From assembly GCA_031295725.1 (NCBI GenBank), contig JAUMNV010000067.1, forward strand, positions 1 through 22,603: DNA of 22,603 bases, given 5' to 3'. Made by a program: the position numbers and the translations under genes. This stretch comes from Collinsella sp. (GTDB lineage: Bacteria; Actinomycetota; Coriobacteriia; Coriobacteriales; Coriobacteriaceae). The notes beneath the pieces were generated by a model. It saw only the letters and a list, made by a program, of their open reading frames with translations, was not told the origin of the DNA and made no database searches. Shown one piece after another: positions 1-7,225 of the stretch; the first letter of the stretch is position 1; each line of letters opens with the position of its first letter.

Positions 1-671
1 TCGCCCACCGCAACCGGCGCATCGTGCAGCGTTCCCGTTACGACAGTGCCGACGCCCTTAATCGTAAAGCAGCGGTCAATCGGCAGGCGCGGCGCGGCAT
101 CGGTGCGCTCGGCACGGTCGCGGCAGGCATCCCAGCAGGCACTTACCTGCTCGTCGAGCACCGCAAGCAGCCCGTCGATTCCCGCGCCGGTCTTGGACGA
201 CACGGGCACAATCGGCGCACCCGCAAACACGGTACCCGACAAAAAGTCATCGACATCGAGCTCGGCAAGCTCGAACATCTCGGCATCGGCCAGGTCGCAC
301 ATGGTCAGCGCGACCACCATATGCGTAACGCCCAGCAGCTCCAGCACATGCACGTGCTCGCGAGTCTGCGGCATCACGCCCTCAACGGCCGAAACCACCA
401 GCACGGCAACGTCGATGCCTGTCGCACCCTGTACCATAGCGCGCAGGTAATGCGCGTGGCCCGGCACGTCGACAAGGCCAACGATCTTGCCGCTCGGCAG
501 TGCCAGTTCGCCAAAGCCCAGCTCCACCGTCATGCCCCGGCGACGCTCGACCTCCAGGCGATCGGGATTCTTGCCGGTCAGCGCCTCGATCAGTGCCGAC
601 TTACCGTGGTCGACGTGACCCGCCGTGCCAACGATAACGGGACACTCCACCAGCGCCTGAACCTCACTCAT
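1..671 (-). CDS. selB: Selenocysteine-specific elongation factor SelB (N-terminal part, runs off left edge)
   Basis: SelB is the EF-Tu-like GTPase that carries Sec-tRNA(Sec) to the ribosome at a UGA codon backed by a SECIS hairpin. The first 223 residues are visible. They show the P-loop GTAGHVDHGKS (residues 15-25), the switch I segment RRGMTVELGF (44-53) and the G3 motif DVPGH (68-72). A second, beta-barrel-like domain begins around residue 193 with the IKGVGTVVTGTL signature (204-215). The ATG overlaps the TGA stop of selA in an ATGA arrangement (668-671), which suggests translational coupling. One oddity: the G4 guanine-recognition motif, normally TKxD or NKxD, reads TMCD (123-126), so its lysine is replaced by methionine. 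The C-terminal winged-helix SECIS-binding domains lie outside the window. Identity is certain from motifs and the selA neighbour; the partial state is only an edge effect. Confidence 0.96.
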   Translation of the reverse strand, partial: MSEVQALVECPVIVGTAGHVDHGKSALIEALTGKNPDRLEVERRRGMTVELGFGELALPSGKIVGLVDVPGHAHYLRAMVQGATGIDVAVLVVSAVEGVMPQTREHVHVLELLGVTHMVVALTMCDLADAEMFELAELDVDDFLSGTVFAGAPIVPVSSKTGAGIDGLLAVLDEQVSACWDACRDRAERTDAAPRLPIDRCFTIKGVGTVVTGTLHDAPVAVG

Positions 672-2125
672 CGAGCAATCGCCTTCTTAACGCACGCAAT
701 GAGCGTCGATGCCGCTGTCTCGATATCGCGGTCGCCCACGAGCGTACGGACGTCAAACAAAATGCGATCGTGCGAGGTTCGTGTGACGACCGGAGTGTCG
801 AAATCTTGGACGAGCGAGCGCTTGAGTGCGTCAACGGAAAGACGCTCATCGACAAGACGCACGGCAACGCACATGGTGGGCAACTCGACGGTAGGCAGCG
901 AGCCGCCGCCGGGAGTCGACGACTCCTCGACGATTTCCACCTGCACGGCACACGGGCAGCCAGCCTTATCGAAGCCCGCCACCATCAGCTCGCGCAGCTT
1001 GCGTGCGCGACGCTCCAGATGAGCCTGCGGAAGCGTGAGCATGCTGAGCACCGGAATATCGCGATGGGCAACATCGGCACCGTCCATGTAGATACGCAGC
1101 GTGGCCTCGAGCGCCGTCAGCGCGAGCTTGCCCGGGCGCAGGGCGCGCATAAGCGGATGTGACCCACAGGCCTGGACCAGATTGCGACGGCCCATGATAA
1201 TGCCCGCTTGTGCGGCACCGAGCAGTTTATCGCCCGAGCACGACACCAGATCGAGCCCCGCCGCAACCGAAGCCGGCGTGGTTTCTTCGCCGCCGCGCAC
1301 CAAGATGTCGTCGGGCAACAGCGCGCCCGACCCCTGGTCCTCGTAGAACAGCAGGCCATGCTTGTGGGCCAGAGCGGCAAGCTCCCGAGAGCCCACCTCC
1401 TCGTGAAAGCCCTCGATGCGATAGTTGGAAGGATGGACCTTGAGGATCATCGCCGTATCGGGCGTGATGGCGCGCTCGTAGTCGTCCAAATGCGTGCGGT
1501 TGGTGGCGCCGACCTCGACGAGTTTGGCGCCCGAAGCCGCCATGACATCGGGGATGCGGAAGCTGCCGCCGATCTCGACAAGCTCGCCGCGGCTGACGAT
1601 AACCTCCTTGCCTGCGGCATGGGTCGCCAGCACCAGCAGTACCGCGCCGGCGTTGTTGTTGACCACGAGCGCGTCCTCGGCACCGGTGAGCGAGCGGATC
1701 AGCTGCGCGGCGTGCTCCTTGCGCGACCCGCGCGAACAAGTGTCCACACTGTACTCGAGCGTGCTGTACCCGCGCGCAACCTCGGCCACGGCCTTGGCGA
1801 CCGACTCCGCGAGCGGGGCGCGGCCCAAGTTGGTATGGATGACCACACCCGTGGCATTAACTGCTGGGCGCAGGCTCGGCAGCGCGGAGCGATGCGCACG
1901 CCACTCGATGGCCGAGGCCAGCTCGCGCTTGGAACGCGGGGCGGCGCCGGCACGAATGGCGGCGCGCTCCTCGTCGAGCTCGGCCGTGACGGCGGCATGC
2001 ACCACCGCGTCGCAGGTCTCCCCCGCCGCCTTCACAACTGGCCACTCTGCGAGCAGCTCGTTGACGGAGGGAATGGCGCGCAGGCGGGCGCGCACCTCAT
2101 CGGACATGTTCTGGCTATCGCTCAT
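668..2125 (-). CDS. selA: L-seryl-tRNA(Sec) selenium transferase SelA
   Basis: SelA is a PLP enzyme that converts Ser-tRNA(Sec) to Sec-tRNA(Sec) using selenophosphate. The 485-residue product is slightly longer than the E. coli protein (about 463). Family signatures are clear: NATGVVIHTNLGRAPL (residues 90-105), a glycine-rich stretch around NNNAGAVLL (156-164), KVHPSNYRIEGF (229-240), and the PLP-binding lysine in SCSGDKLLGAAQAGII (K300). The ATG at 2125 has an AAAGG ribosome-binding site six bases upstream. It lies 74 bp after the stop of the molybdoenzyme gene and overlaps selB by 4 bp. Placing selAB at the end of an operon that contains a selenoprotein gene (fdhF) links supply of the selenocysteine machinery to its main client. 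SelD and tRNA-Sec are not in the window. Confidence 0.97.
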   Translation of the reverse strand: MSDSQNMSDEVRARLRAIPSVNELLAEWPVVKAAGETCDAVVHAAVTAELDEERAAIRAGAAPRSKRELASAIEWRAHRSALPSLRPAVNATGVVIHTNLGRAPLAESVAKAVAEVARGYSTLEYSVDTCSRGSRKEHAAQLIRSLTGAEDALVVNNNAGAVLLVLATHAAGKEVIVSRGELVEIGGSFRIPDVMAASGAKLVEVGATNRTHLDDYERAITPDTAMILKVHPSNYRIEGFHEEVGSRELAALAHKHGLLFYEDQGSGALLPDDILVRGGEETTPASVAAGLDLVSCSGDKLLGAAQAGIIMGRRNLVQACGSHPLMRALRPGKLALTALEATLRIYMDGADVAHRDIPVLSMLTLPQAHLERRARKLRELMVAGFDKAGCPCAVQVEIVEESSTPGGGSLPTVELPTMCVAVRLVDERLSVDALKRSLVQDFDTPVVTRTSHDRILFDVRTLVGDRDIETAASTLIACVKKAIAR

Positions 2126-2199
2126 GTGCGGCCTTTCAAAACCAAGGGCAGATCAGTCGGCCGTTCGTCAAAACCAGCCGAATCAATCTGTTGAATCAA
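2126..2199 (-). other. Short gap between the molybdoenzyme gene and selA
   Basis: This 74-bp spacer contains the selA ribosome-binding site (AAAGG) and a short direct repeat of TGATTC on the minus strand. No convincing terminator or promoter is visible, so selAB is probably co-transcribed with the upstream genes. Confidence 0.5.
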
Positions 2200-4317
2200 T
2201 CAGTCGTTATTATCCTCGTGCTCTGCGATCTTTTCCACGCGAACGGCGTTTTCCTGAGTAAGCGCGGCACCCGTCAACGGGTCCCAACGCAACGGCGTGT
2301 GGTCGAGCGGGCCCACGCCCAAGGCTTGAGCGCCACCGGCATCGGCGCCAAACGAACGTCCGCCGGGGGCGGCCGAGGTGAAGATGCACGCCGGATGCAG
2401 ATACGGCGTCGTCTCCACGCGCACGCGGTCGCGGCCCATATCGCTCACCAGCTCGACGACCTCGCCATTGGCGATACCCATGCGTGTGGCAACACCGGCA
2501 TTCATCTGCACGGCATCCAGGTCCGATCCAGCCTCGGCGGCACCTTGGGCCGCAAGCCTTCGCGAAGTGTGCGACTCAAAGGGACGGTTGCCGCTAATGA
2601 GACGAAACATCCCCGGGCCGGGCTCCACCATGGGCGCGATCCAGTTGGGCACACGACCCAGGCCGGCTCGTTCCCATACGTCGCTTGCCAGCGCAATTTT
2701 GCCGCCATCCAAGGGAATCGCCGGCTCGCCCGTACGCGACGGCAACGCAACACCCGTGTCGGCCCAGCCGCGCTCCTTGAGCTCGTCCAGATTGATTCCA
2801 AAAGGCGCCACCTGGGCAGCCGCCAGATCGTCAGACGTAAACTGGAAGTACTCGCCCACACCACACGCCTGTGCCAGACCGGCAAAAATCTCCCGACCGG
2901 GACGCGTGTCGTCATGCTGCACGGGCAGCACGGCGTTGCGGTAGAACACCCGCGAATCGTTGACGCCCACGACCGTGCCCACGCCGCGGTCGGCCTCGAG
3001 ATACGTCACGTCGGGCAGCACGAAGTCAGAAGCACGCGCCGTCTCGGACCAGCGAATATCAATCGTCACGAGCAAGTCGAGCTTCTGCAAAATACCCAGC
3101 CAAGCCTGTGCATTGCCATAGCCCGCACCGGGGTTACTGGCATAGACGATGAGCCCGCGCAAATCGCCGGCAAGAATCGACTGGCCGATGGTCGTGCACA
3201 GGCCGCGCACCGGATCGACCAGTGGATAGCGCTCGGACCCCAGCTTGGGCCCGCGAGGCACCGGCGGCGTCGCAAAGCGTGCGGGATCGAGATCGCCCAA
3301 CACAAGCGGCGTGGATGGGTTGAGCGCGCCGCCCGCATGTCCAATACAGCCCAGCAGCACATCAACCATGCAGATAGCTCGCGCCGTCTGGGTACTGTTG
3401 GCATACGCGATTCCGATGCCGCCATGAAAACCGGCGTCCACCACGGCAGCAGGCGCGGCGGCAGCCAAATCACGCGCAGTCGCTCGGATATCGTCCGCCG
3501 GCACATCGCACATCGACTCAGCCCACTCGGGCGTCCAAACAGCGGCCGCCTGCGCCAACTCGTCAAAACCCGTGGTATAGCGGGTCACGAACTCGTGATC
3601 GTACAGGTCCTCGGCAATCAACACGTGGACAATACCCAACAGCAGCGCCAAGTCGCAGCCCGGGCGCACGCGCAACCAGCGGTCGGCAAGCGCCGCAGAG
3701 CCACTGCGCCGCGGGTCGACCACGATGATCTTCGCCCCACGCCGGCGCGCATCGTTGAGCGCATCAACGGCCCCCGTCGTCGACGAATCCACCAGTGAAC
3801 GCCCTAGGTACATGATGCAATCGGTATGCGCCAGGTCGGAGGCGGGACTATAGCCCAGGCTGTGCTCCCAACCGGTAAGTCGGCTTACCTCGCAGGCACC
3901 GTCTGCACCGTATACGTTGGGCGAGCCCAGCACATGCATAAAACGACACGCCCAGTAGCGGTCGAACGAGGGCACGCCGAGCGTCATGCCCAGCGCGCGC
4001 GGACCATGCCCGTCAACAATCCCCCCAAGGCGCGCAGCGATCTGCGCAAACGCCTCGTCCCAGGAAATCGCATCGAACCCCGAGCCATCCTGGCGGCGAC
4101 GCATGGGGTGCACGATGCGGTCGCGCTCGTCAAACGGCATTGCCAGGCGATGGCGTCCGCGGGCGCACAGGGCACGCGCCGCGCACGGATGCCCCACAAC
4201 CGGCAACTCGGCCACCACACGCCCACCCTCAACATGGGCCGCAAAGGCGCAATCGGCATAGCATCCCCCGCATGTCGTCACCACGGAGCGACCGTCATGC
4301 ATAGCTCTCGATGCCAT
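2200..4317 (-). CDS. Orphan molybdopterin (bis-MGD) oxidoreductase, cysteine-ligated, substrate unknown
   Basis: This 705-residue protein belongs to the DMSO-reductase superfamily. The N-terminus carries a [4Fe-4S] motif C16-x2-C19-x3-C23-x27-C51 followed by RG, with Arg where cytoplasmic formate dehydrogenases have Lys. The Mo/W ligand is probably C142 in GADGACEVSRLTGW: when NVYGADGAC is laid against SVDNCARTU of the FdhF in this locus, the cysteine falls exactly on the selenocysteine. Further family motifs include IIVVDPRRSGSAALADRWLR, and the C-terminal part, about residues 580-690, looks like the molybdopterin-dinucleotide-binding domain. There is no twin-arginine signal, so it is probably cytoplasmic. 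No electron-transfer or membrane partner lies beside it. It could be a formate dehydrogenase paralogue, a PsrA/PhsA-like reductase, or a relative of acetylene hydratase or the Coriobacterial dehydroxylases; the sequence does not decide. The ATG at 4317 has GGAAGG ten bases upstream. Confidence 0.85.
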   Translation of the reverse strand: MASRAMHDGRSVVTTCGGCYADCAFAAHVEGGRVVAELPVVGHPCAARALCARGRHRLAMPFDERDRIVHPMRRRQDGSGFDAISWDEAFAQIAARLGGIVDGHGPRALGMTLGVPSFDRYWACRFMHVLGSPNVYGADGACEVSRLTGWEHSLGYSPASDLAHTDCIMYLGRSLVDSSTTGAVDALNDARRRGAKIIVVDPRRSGSAALADRWLRVRPGCDLALLLGIVHVLIAEDLYDHEFVTRYTTGFDELAQAAAVWTPEWAESMCDVPADDIRATARDLAAAAPAAVVDAGFHGGIGIAYANSTQTARAICMVDVLLGCIGHAGGALNPSTPLVLGDLDPARFATPPVPRGPKLGSERYPLVDPVRGLCTTIGQSILAGDLRGLIVYASNPGAGYGNAQAWLGILQKLDLLVTIDIRWSETARASDFVLPDVTYLEADRGVGTVVGVNDSRVFYRNAVLPVQHDDTRPGREIFAGLAQACGVGEYFQFTSDDLAAAQVAPFGINLDELKERGWADTGVALPSRTGEPAIPLDGGKIALASDVWERAGLGRVPNWIAPMVEPGPGMFRLISGNRPFESHTSRRLAAQGAAEAGSDLDAVQMNAGVATRMGIANGEVVELVSDMGRDRVRVETTPYLHPACIFTSAAPGGRSFGADAGGAQALGVGPLDHTPLRWDPLTGAALTQENAVRVEKIAEHEDNND

Positions 4318-4476
4318 CTCGATTATTCCTTCCAGCTCAGGGGTTCAAACCCCACCGCACCACAGCTCTGCCACCAGCTGCCGCGACGCATAGCCCGCAG
4401 CATCCACCGCAGCAAGACACGAAGAGCCTCCCAAAAGGCAAACACCCTCGGGAGGCCCGTACGTCATTCCGGCTTA
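4318..4476 (-). other. Intergenic leader between focA and the molybdoenzyme gene, with an upstream open frame ending in TGA
   Basis: This 159-bp gap holds a terminator-like hairpin near focA (4426-4456) and a small hairpin GGGGT-TTGA-ACCCC at about 4340-4353. A frame opening with ATG (4468) runs 40 codons to a TGA and then continues without a further stop into the annotated start of the molybdoenzyme. That frame has no good ribosome-binding site, and I see no SECIS-like hairpin after its TGA. I treat it as a leader rather than a gene. Confidence 0.5.
4426..4456 (-). terminator. Terminator-like hairpin after focA (weak U tract)
   Basis: On the minus strand GCCTCCC pairs with GGGAGGC (7 bp). 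Inside this, GAGG can pair with CCTT around a seven-base loop. It follows the focA stop by about 20 bp. The sequence after the stem (TCTTCGTGTCTT) is only moderately T-rich, so this may be a partial terminator or an RNA-processing/stability hairpin that lowers expression of the downstream molybdoenzyme and selAB genes. Confidence 0.5.
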
Positions 4477-5316
4477 TTACGCCTCGGACTTCTTGGCGTA
4501 GATAAACCAGTAGCCGAGCGCGACCAGAACCGCGCCGCCCACGATGTTGCCCAGCGTGGCGGCGGACAGGTTAAACGCAATGCCCGCGGCGTTGAGCGCA
4601 TCGGCGCCGGCGACGTCGGCGCCATAGCCGCACGCGTGCATCACGGCACCCATGGGCAAAAAGTACATATTGGCAACGCAGTGCTCAAAACCGCAGGCCA
4701 CAAAGGCGGCGATGGGCAGCAGAATGCCCACAACCTTATCGACCACGGTCTTGCCGGCGGTACCGATCCACACGGCCAGGCACACAAAGATGTTGCACAG
4801 GATGCCGCGGAAGAAGATCGTCACCCAGTCGACCGTCACCTTGCCGGCGGCGACGCTCACCATGGAATTGGCGACCGCCTCGCCGTTAAGCTTGTAAATG
4901 CCGGCCATGTACACCAAAAAGACGATGAACAGGGCACCGACAAAGTTACCAAGCCACACGACGAGCCATGCCCTGAGCATCTGGACCAGGGTGATTTTTT
5001 TGCTCTTGAGCGCGCAGACCATAAGCGAATTACCGGTAAACAGCTCGGCGCCGCACACCAGCACCAGCACCAGGCCCAGGCAAAAGCACAGGCCGCCCAC
5101 GACGCGCTGAGCGCCCCAGCCCAGTGTGCTATCGCTCAAGAACACGGTAAAGAACAGGCCGCCGAAGGCAATAAACGCACCGGCGAACATTGCCAACAGA
5201 AAGGCCTTTGCGACCGGCAGGTTGGCCTTGGTCACGCCGGCGGCCTCGGTCTTGGCCTCAATCACGGCGGGCGCCAGGCAATCGGGAGCGGGGTACTCCA
5301 CCTTGGAATCTGCCAT
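4477..5316 (-). CDS. focA: Formate channel of the FNT family (FocA/FocB-like)
   Basis: This is a 279-residue formate-nitrite transporter with six hydrophobic segments, close to the E. coli FocA length of about 285. Diagnostic residues are visible: the pore-histidine motif GFEHCVANMYFLP (H212), the ELFTGNSL omega-loop region (T94 corresponds to the gating threonine area) and FGGLFFTVFLSD. The ATG at 5316 is preferred over one 11 codons upstream (5349), because the segment between them carries the ribosome-binding site (AGGAAAG) and the conserved family sequence starts after it. It lies about 40 bp after hycI. The position matches focB at the end of the E. coli hyf operon. It would import or export formate across the cytoplasmic membrane to feed the formate hydrogenlyase. 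Confidence 0.96.
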   Translation of the reverse strand: MADSKVEYPAPDCLAPAVIEAKTEAAGVTKANLPVAKAFLLAMFAGAFIAFGGLFFTVFLSDSTLGWGAQRVVGGLCFCLGLVLVLVCGAELFTGNSLMVCALKSKKITLVQMLRAWLVVWLGNFVGALFIVFLVYMAGIYKLNGEAVANSMVSVAAGKVTVDWVTIFFRGILCNIFVCLAVWIGTAGKTVVDKVVGILLPIAAFVACGFEHCVANMYFLPMGAVMHACGYGADVAGADALNAAGIAFNLSAATLGNIVGGAVLVALGYWFIYAKKSEA

Positions 5317-5358
5317 GTCAATCACTTCTTTCCTAATCAGCAGGGACAAGCGCTCCTA

Positions 5359-5859
5359 TTACTCTTGCCCCAAGCGGACAAAGTGGGAAAAGTCGTTGGC
5401 GGCCACGGCGTCGTACACGGCGTCGACGGCGTCAAAGACCTCCGGGGACATGGGGTTGTAGAACTCCGTGTCGCCCGGCTGAATCCCAACGAAGACGATA
5501 TCATCACACGATTGTTCGATTTCCTCGATCAGAATCGACAAAGGAAGCGAATGCGTGGTGAACATCGACTTGCGGGCCACATCGCGCTTGTCGAGCAAGC
5601 GGATGGACCCGACGGGCAGCGCCATGTCGGCGGCATCGACCAAAACCAAACGCGGCGGACGCTCGCGCTTGACCTCGATGATGTCGTCCTCGGGCGTTTG
5701 CCCGCCGTCGATGGTGTACCAACCGGCGATGGGCGCGTCCTCCATCTTTTTGGAGAGCACGGGGCCGGCGGCATCGTCGGCACGCAGCACGCTTCCCGCC
5801 GTGAGCACGATACCCGCAAACGGGGCTCCGTTCACACGTCCATCTACAACGCGACCCAT
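5359..5859 (-). CDS. hycI: Hydrogenase maturation endopeptidase HycI
   Basis: HycI removes the C-terminal tail of the hydrogenase large subunit after nickel insertion. The 166-residue product matches the family along its whole length: RADDAAGP (D29 is the first metal-ligand position), DGGQTPEDDI, LVDAADM (around D75-D78), TTHSLPLSILI (H103) and VGIQPGDTEFYNPMS. These are the nickel-sensing Asp/Asp/His positions of HycI/HybD-type proteases. The start overlaps the hyfJ stop in a TAATG arrangement and has GGAAGG eight bases upstream. The expected substrate is HyfG in the same operon, which ends in a 44-residue extension after its DPCYSCTDR motif. About ten extra residues at the N-terminus compared with E. 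coli HycI are the only difference seen. Confidence 0.95.
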   Translation of the reverse strand: MGRVVDGRVNGAPFAGIVLTAGSVLRADDAAGPVLSKKMEDAPIAGWYTIDGGQTPEDDIIEVKRERPPRLVLVDAADMALPVGSIRLLDKRDVARKSMFTTHSLPLSILIEEIEQSCDDIVFVGIQPGDTEFYNPMSPEVFDAVDAVYDAVAANDFSHFVRLGQE

Positions 5860-6440
5860 TACTGCAACCTTCCCGTCAGATACACGCCCGACACATCGCG
5901 CACGCGCTCAACCAGATCGCGAAACTTCATCAGAAACGCGACCTGCTGGGCATGCAGGCCAAAGTCGTCGTCGAACACCGAGATGCCGGCCTTGGCCGAC
6001 CCGCGAAAACCGCGCTCGTCGAGCAGCGCATCGCAGGCCTCGAGCAGCGACGGCACCGCCGCCTTGTCGAGCTGGCACTCGCCAAAGGAGCGGATGGCCT
6101 CGAACTTGGTCTTGGCCTCCCCCTCCGGCAGCGCGTCGACGAGCGAATAGAAGACATCCACCGGCACCGACAGGCGCGGCTCAAAGCAGTCGAGCACGCC
6201 GGTGTGGTGGCCCACGGCGAGCGTGTAGTACAGCACGTCGCAGGCCTCCTGGGGAACGTCTTCCTCGGTCTCCACAAACTTACGCGTGAGCTCGTAAAAG
6301 ACCACTTGGTCGGGCGCATGGCCCAGGCAGGGGTCGGCGACGCCCTCGGCGGCCTCGTCGCTTGCGCGCAAGGCATCGCCAAAGGAGCCGCCGAGCATAC
6401 CGGGGCCCGCAAAGTAACCAGAGCGGTCCGTGAGCTCCAT
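5859..6440 (-). CDS. hyfJ: Formate hydrogenlyase maturation protein HyfJ/HycH
   Basis: This 193-residue protein matches HycH, the small factor needed for assembly of the FHL hydrogenase large subunit. Shared signatures are VVFYELTRKFVETEEDVP (residues 46-63), YYTLAVGHHTGVLDCFEP (71-88) and KFEAIRSFGE. The first 45 or so residues, rich in Gly/Asp/Ala, have no counterpart in the E. coli protein of about 136 residues. An internal start is possible, but no better one is evident: GGAGG lies seven bases before this ATG. The ATG follows the hyfI stop directly (TAG-ATG). It is a cytoplasmic accessory protein and not part of the final complex. Confidence 0.9.
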   Translation of the reverse strand: MELTDRSGYFAGPGMLGGSFGDALRASDEAAEGVADPCLGHAPDQVVFYELTRKFVETEEDVPQEACDVLYYTLAVGHHTGVLDCFEPRLSVPVDVFYSLVDALPEGEAKTKFEAIRSFGECQLDKAAVPSLLEACDALLDERGFRGSAKAGISVFDDDFGLHAQQVAFLMKFRDLVERVRDVSGVYLTGRLQ

Positions 6441-7223
6441 CTAGCGACCTCCGGCCAGCACCAGATCCTGCAGCGCCGAGTAGACCTCAACGCGGCGAGG
6501 ATCGTCCTGCTTATCGATGAGCAGCGCCATGGCACCGCGGATATCGCCCTTGGGCGCGCCCTCGAGCGTATCCATGAACTCGTTGGCCAGGTCGCGGCCG
6601 TAACGGTAGCCGCTCATGGCGCGAGCCTCGCGCTCGATGGCAACGCGCAGCTTGTACGGCACGCCGGGGTGCAGGATATCGGCCTGCTCGCCGGCGGCCT
6701 CCACCGTGGTCTCGGCATGGAGCTTTTGGTCCAGCAGACCGAGCGCCATGGCAAAGCCGTAGATGGTCTGCGCGGGGCTGGGCGGGCAGCCGGGGATGTA
6801 GACATCGACCGGCAGAATCTTGTCCGTGCCGCCCCAGACGCAGTAGTTGTCGTAGAAGATACCACCGGTGCAACCGCACGCGCCATAGGACACCACGATC
6901 TTGGGATCGGGTGCGGCCTCAAAGGCGCGCAGGGCCGGCATGCGCATGGCACGCGTCACGGCGCCGGTGTACAGCAGCACATCGGCGTGACGGGGCGAAG
7001 GCACGACCTTGATGCCAAAGCGCTCGACGTCGAAGACGGGCGTGATGGAACCGAAGATCTCGATCTCGCAGCCGTTGCAGCCGCCGCAGTCGACACGGTA
7101 GACGTACACCGAGCGCTTGATCTTCTTAAGAAGAGTCGCCTTGGCCTTCTCGATGCTCTCGTCGAGCTCGATCTTGGTCGGGCGGTACTGGAGCCGCTCG
7201 GGCAAAAGCGTGGGTTCGGCCAT
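6441..7223 (-). CDS. hyfI: Formate hydrogenlyase [NiFe] small subunit HyfI/HycG (NuoB-like)
   Basis: This subunit carries the proximal [4Fe-4S] cluster next to the Ni-Fe site, as NuoB does in complex I. The 260-residue protein is very close to E. coli HycG: KIKRSVYVYRVDCGGCNGC (residues 34-52), GIKVVPSPRHADVLLYTGAVTRAMR, YGACGCTGG (C116, C118) and VYIPGCPPSP (C146). Likely cluster ligands are C49, C52, C116 and C146. No Tat signal is present, which fits a cytoplasm-facing group 4 enzyme. It starts two bases after the hyfH stop, so translation is probably coupled. Confidence 0.97.
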   Translation of the reverse strand: MAEPTLLPERLQYRPTKIELDESIEKAKATLLKKIKRSVYVYRVDCGGCNGCEIEIFGSITPVFDVERFGIKVVPSPRHADVLLYTGAVTRAMRMPALRAFEAAPDPKIVVSYGACGCTGGIFYDNYCVWGGTDKILPVDVYIPGCPPSPAQTIYGFAMALGLLDQKLHAETTVEAAGEQADILHPGVPYKLRVAIEREARAMSGYRYGRDLANEFMDTLEGAPKGDIRGAMALLIDKQDDPRRVEVYSALQDLVLAGGR

Positions 7224-7225
7224 GG

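Noticed and set aside
24..1022. Long plus-strand open frames opposite selA/selB and elsewhere (for example 7743-11984, 13858-16431, 17078-18820)
   Set aside because: They are antisense shadows of strongly supported minus-strand genes, with His/Arg/Gly/Asp-rich low-complexity translations typical of high-GC reverse frames and no recognisable domains.
4320..4380. A tRNA-like T-loop on the plus strand (GGGGTTCAAACCCC), tempting as tRNA-Sec near selAB
   Set aside because: No matching 5' acceptor strand, D arm or correctly placed CCA could be built on either strand; as a T or anticodon arm the stem fails after three pairs.
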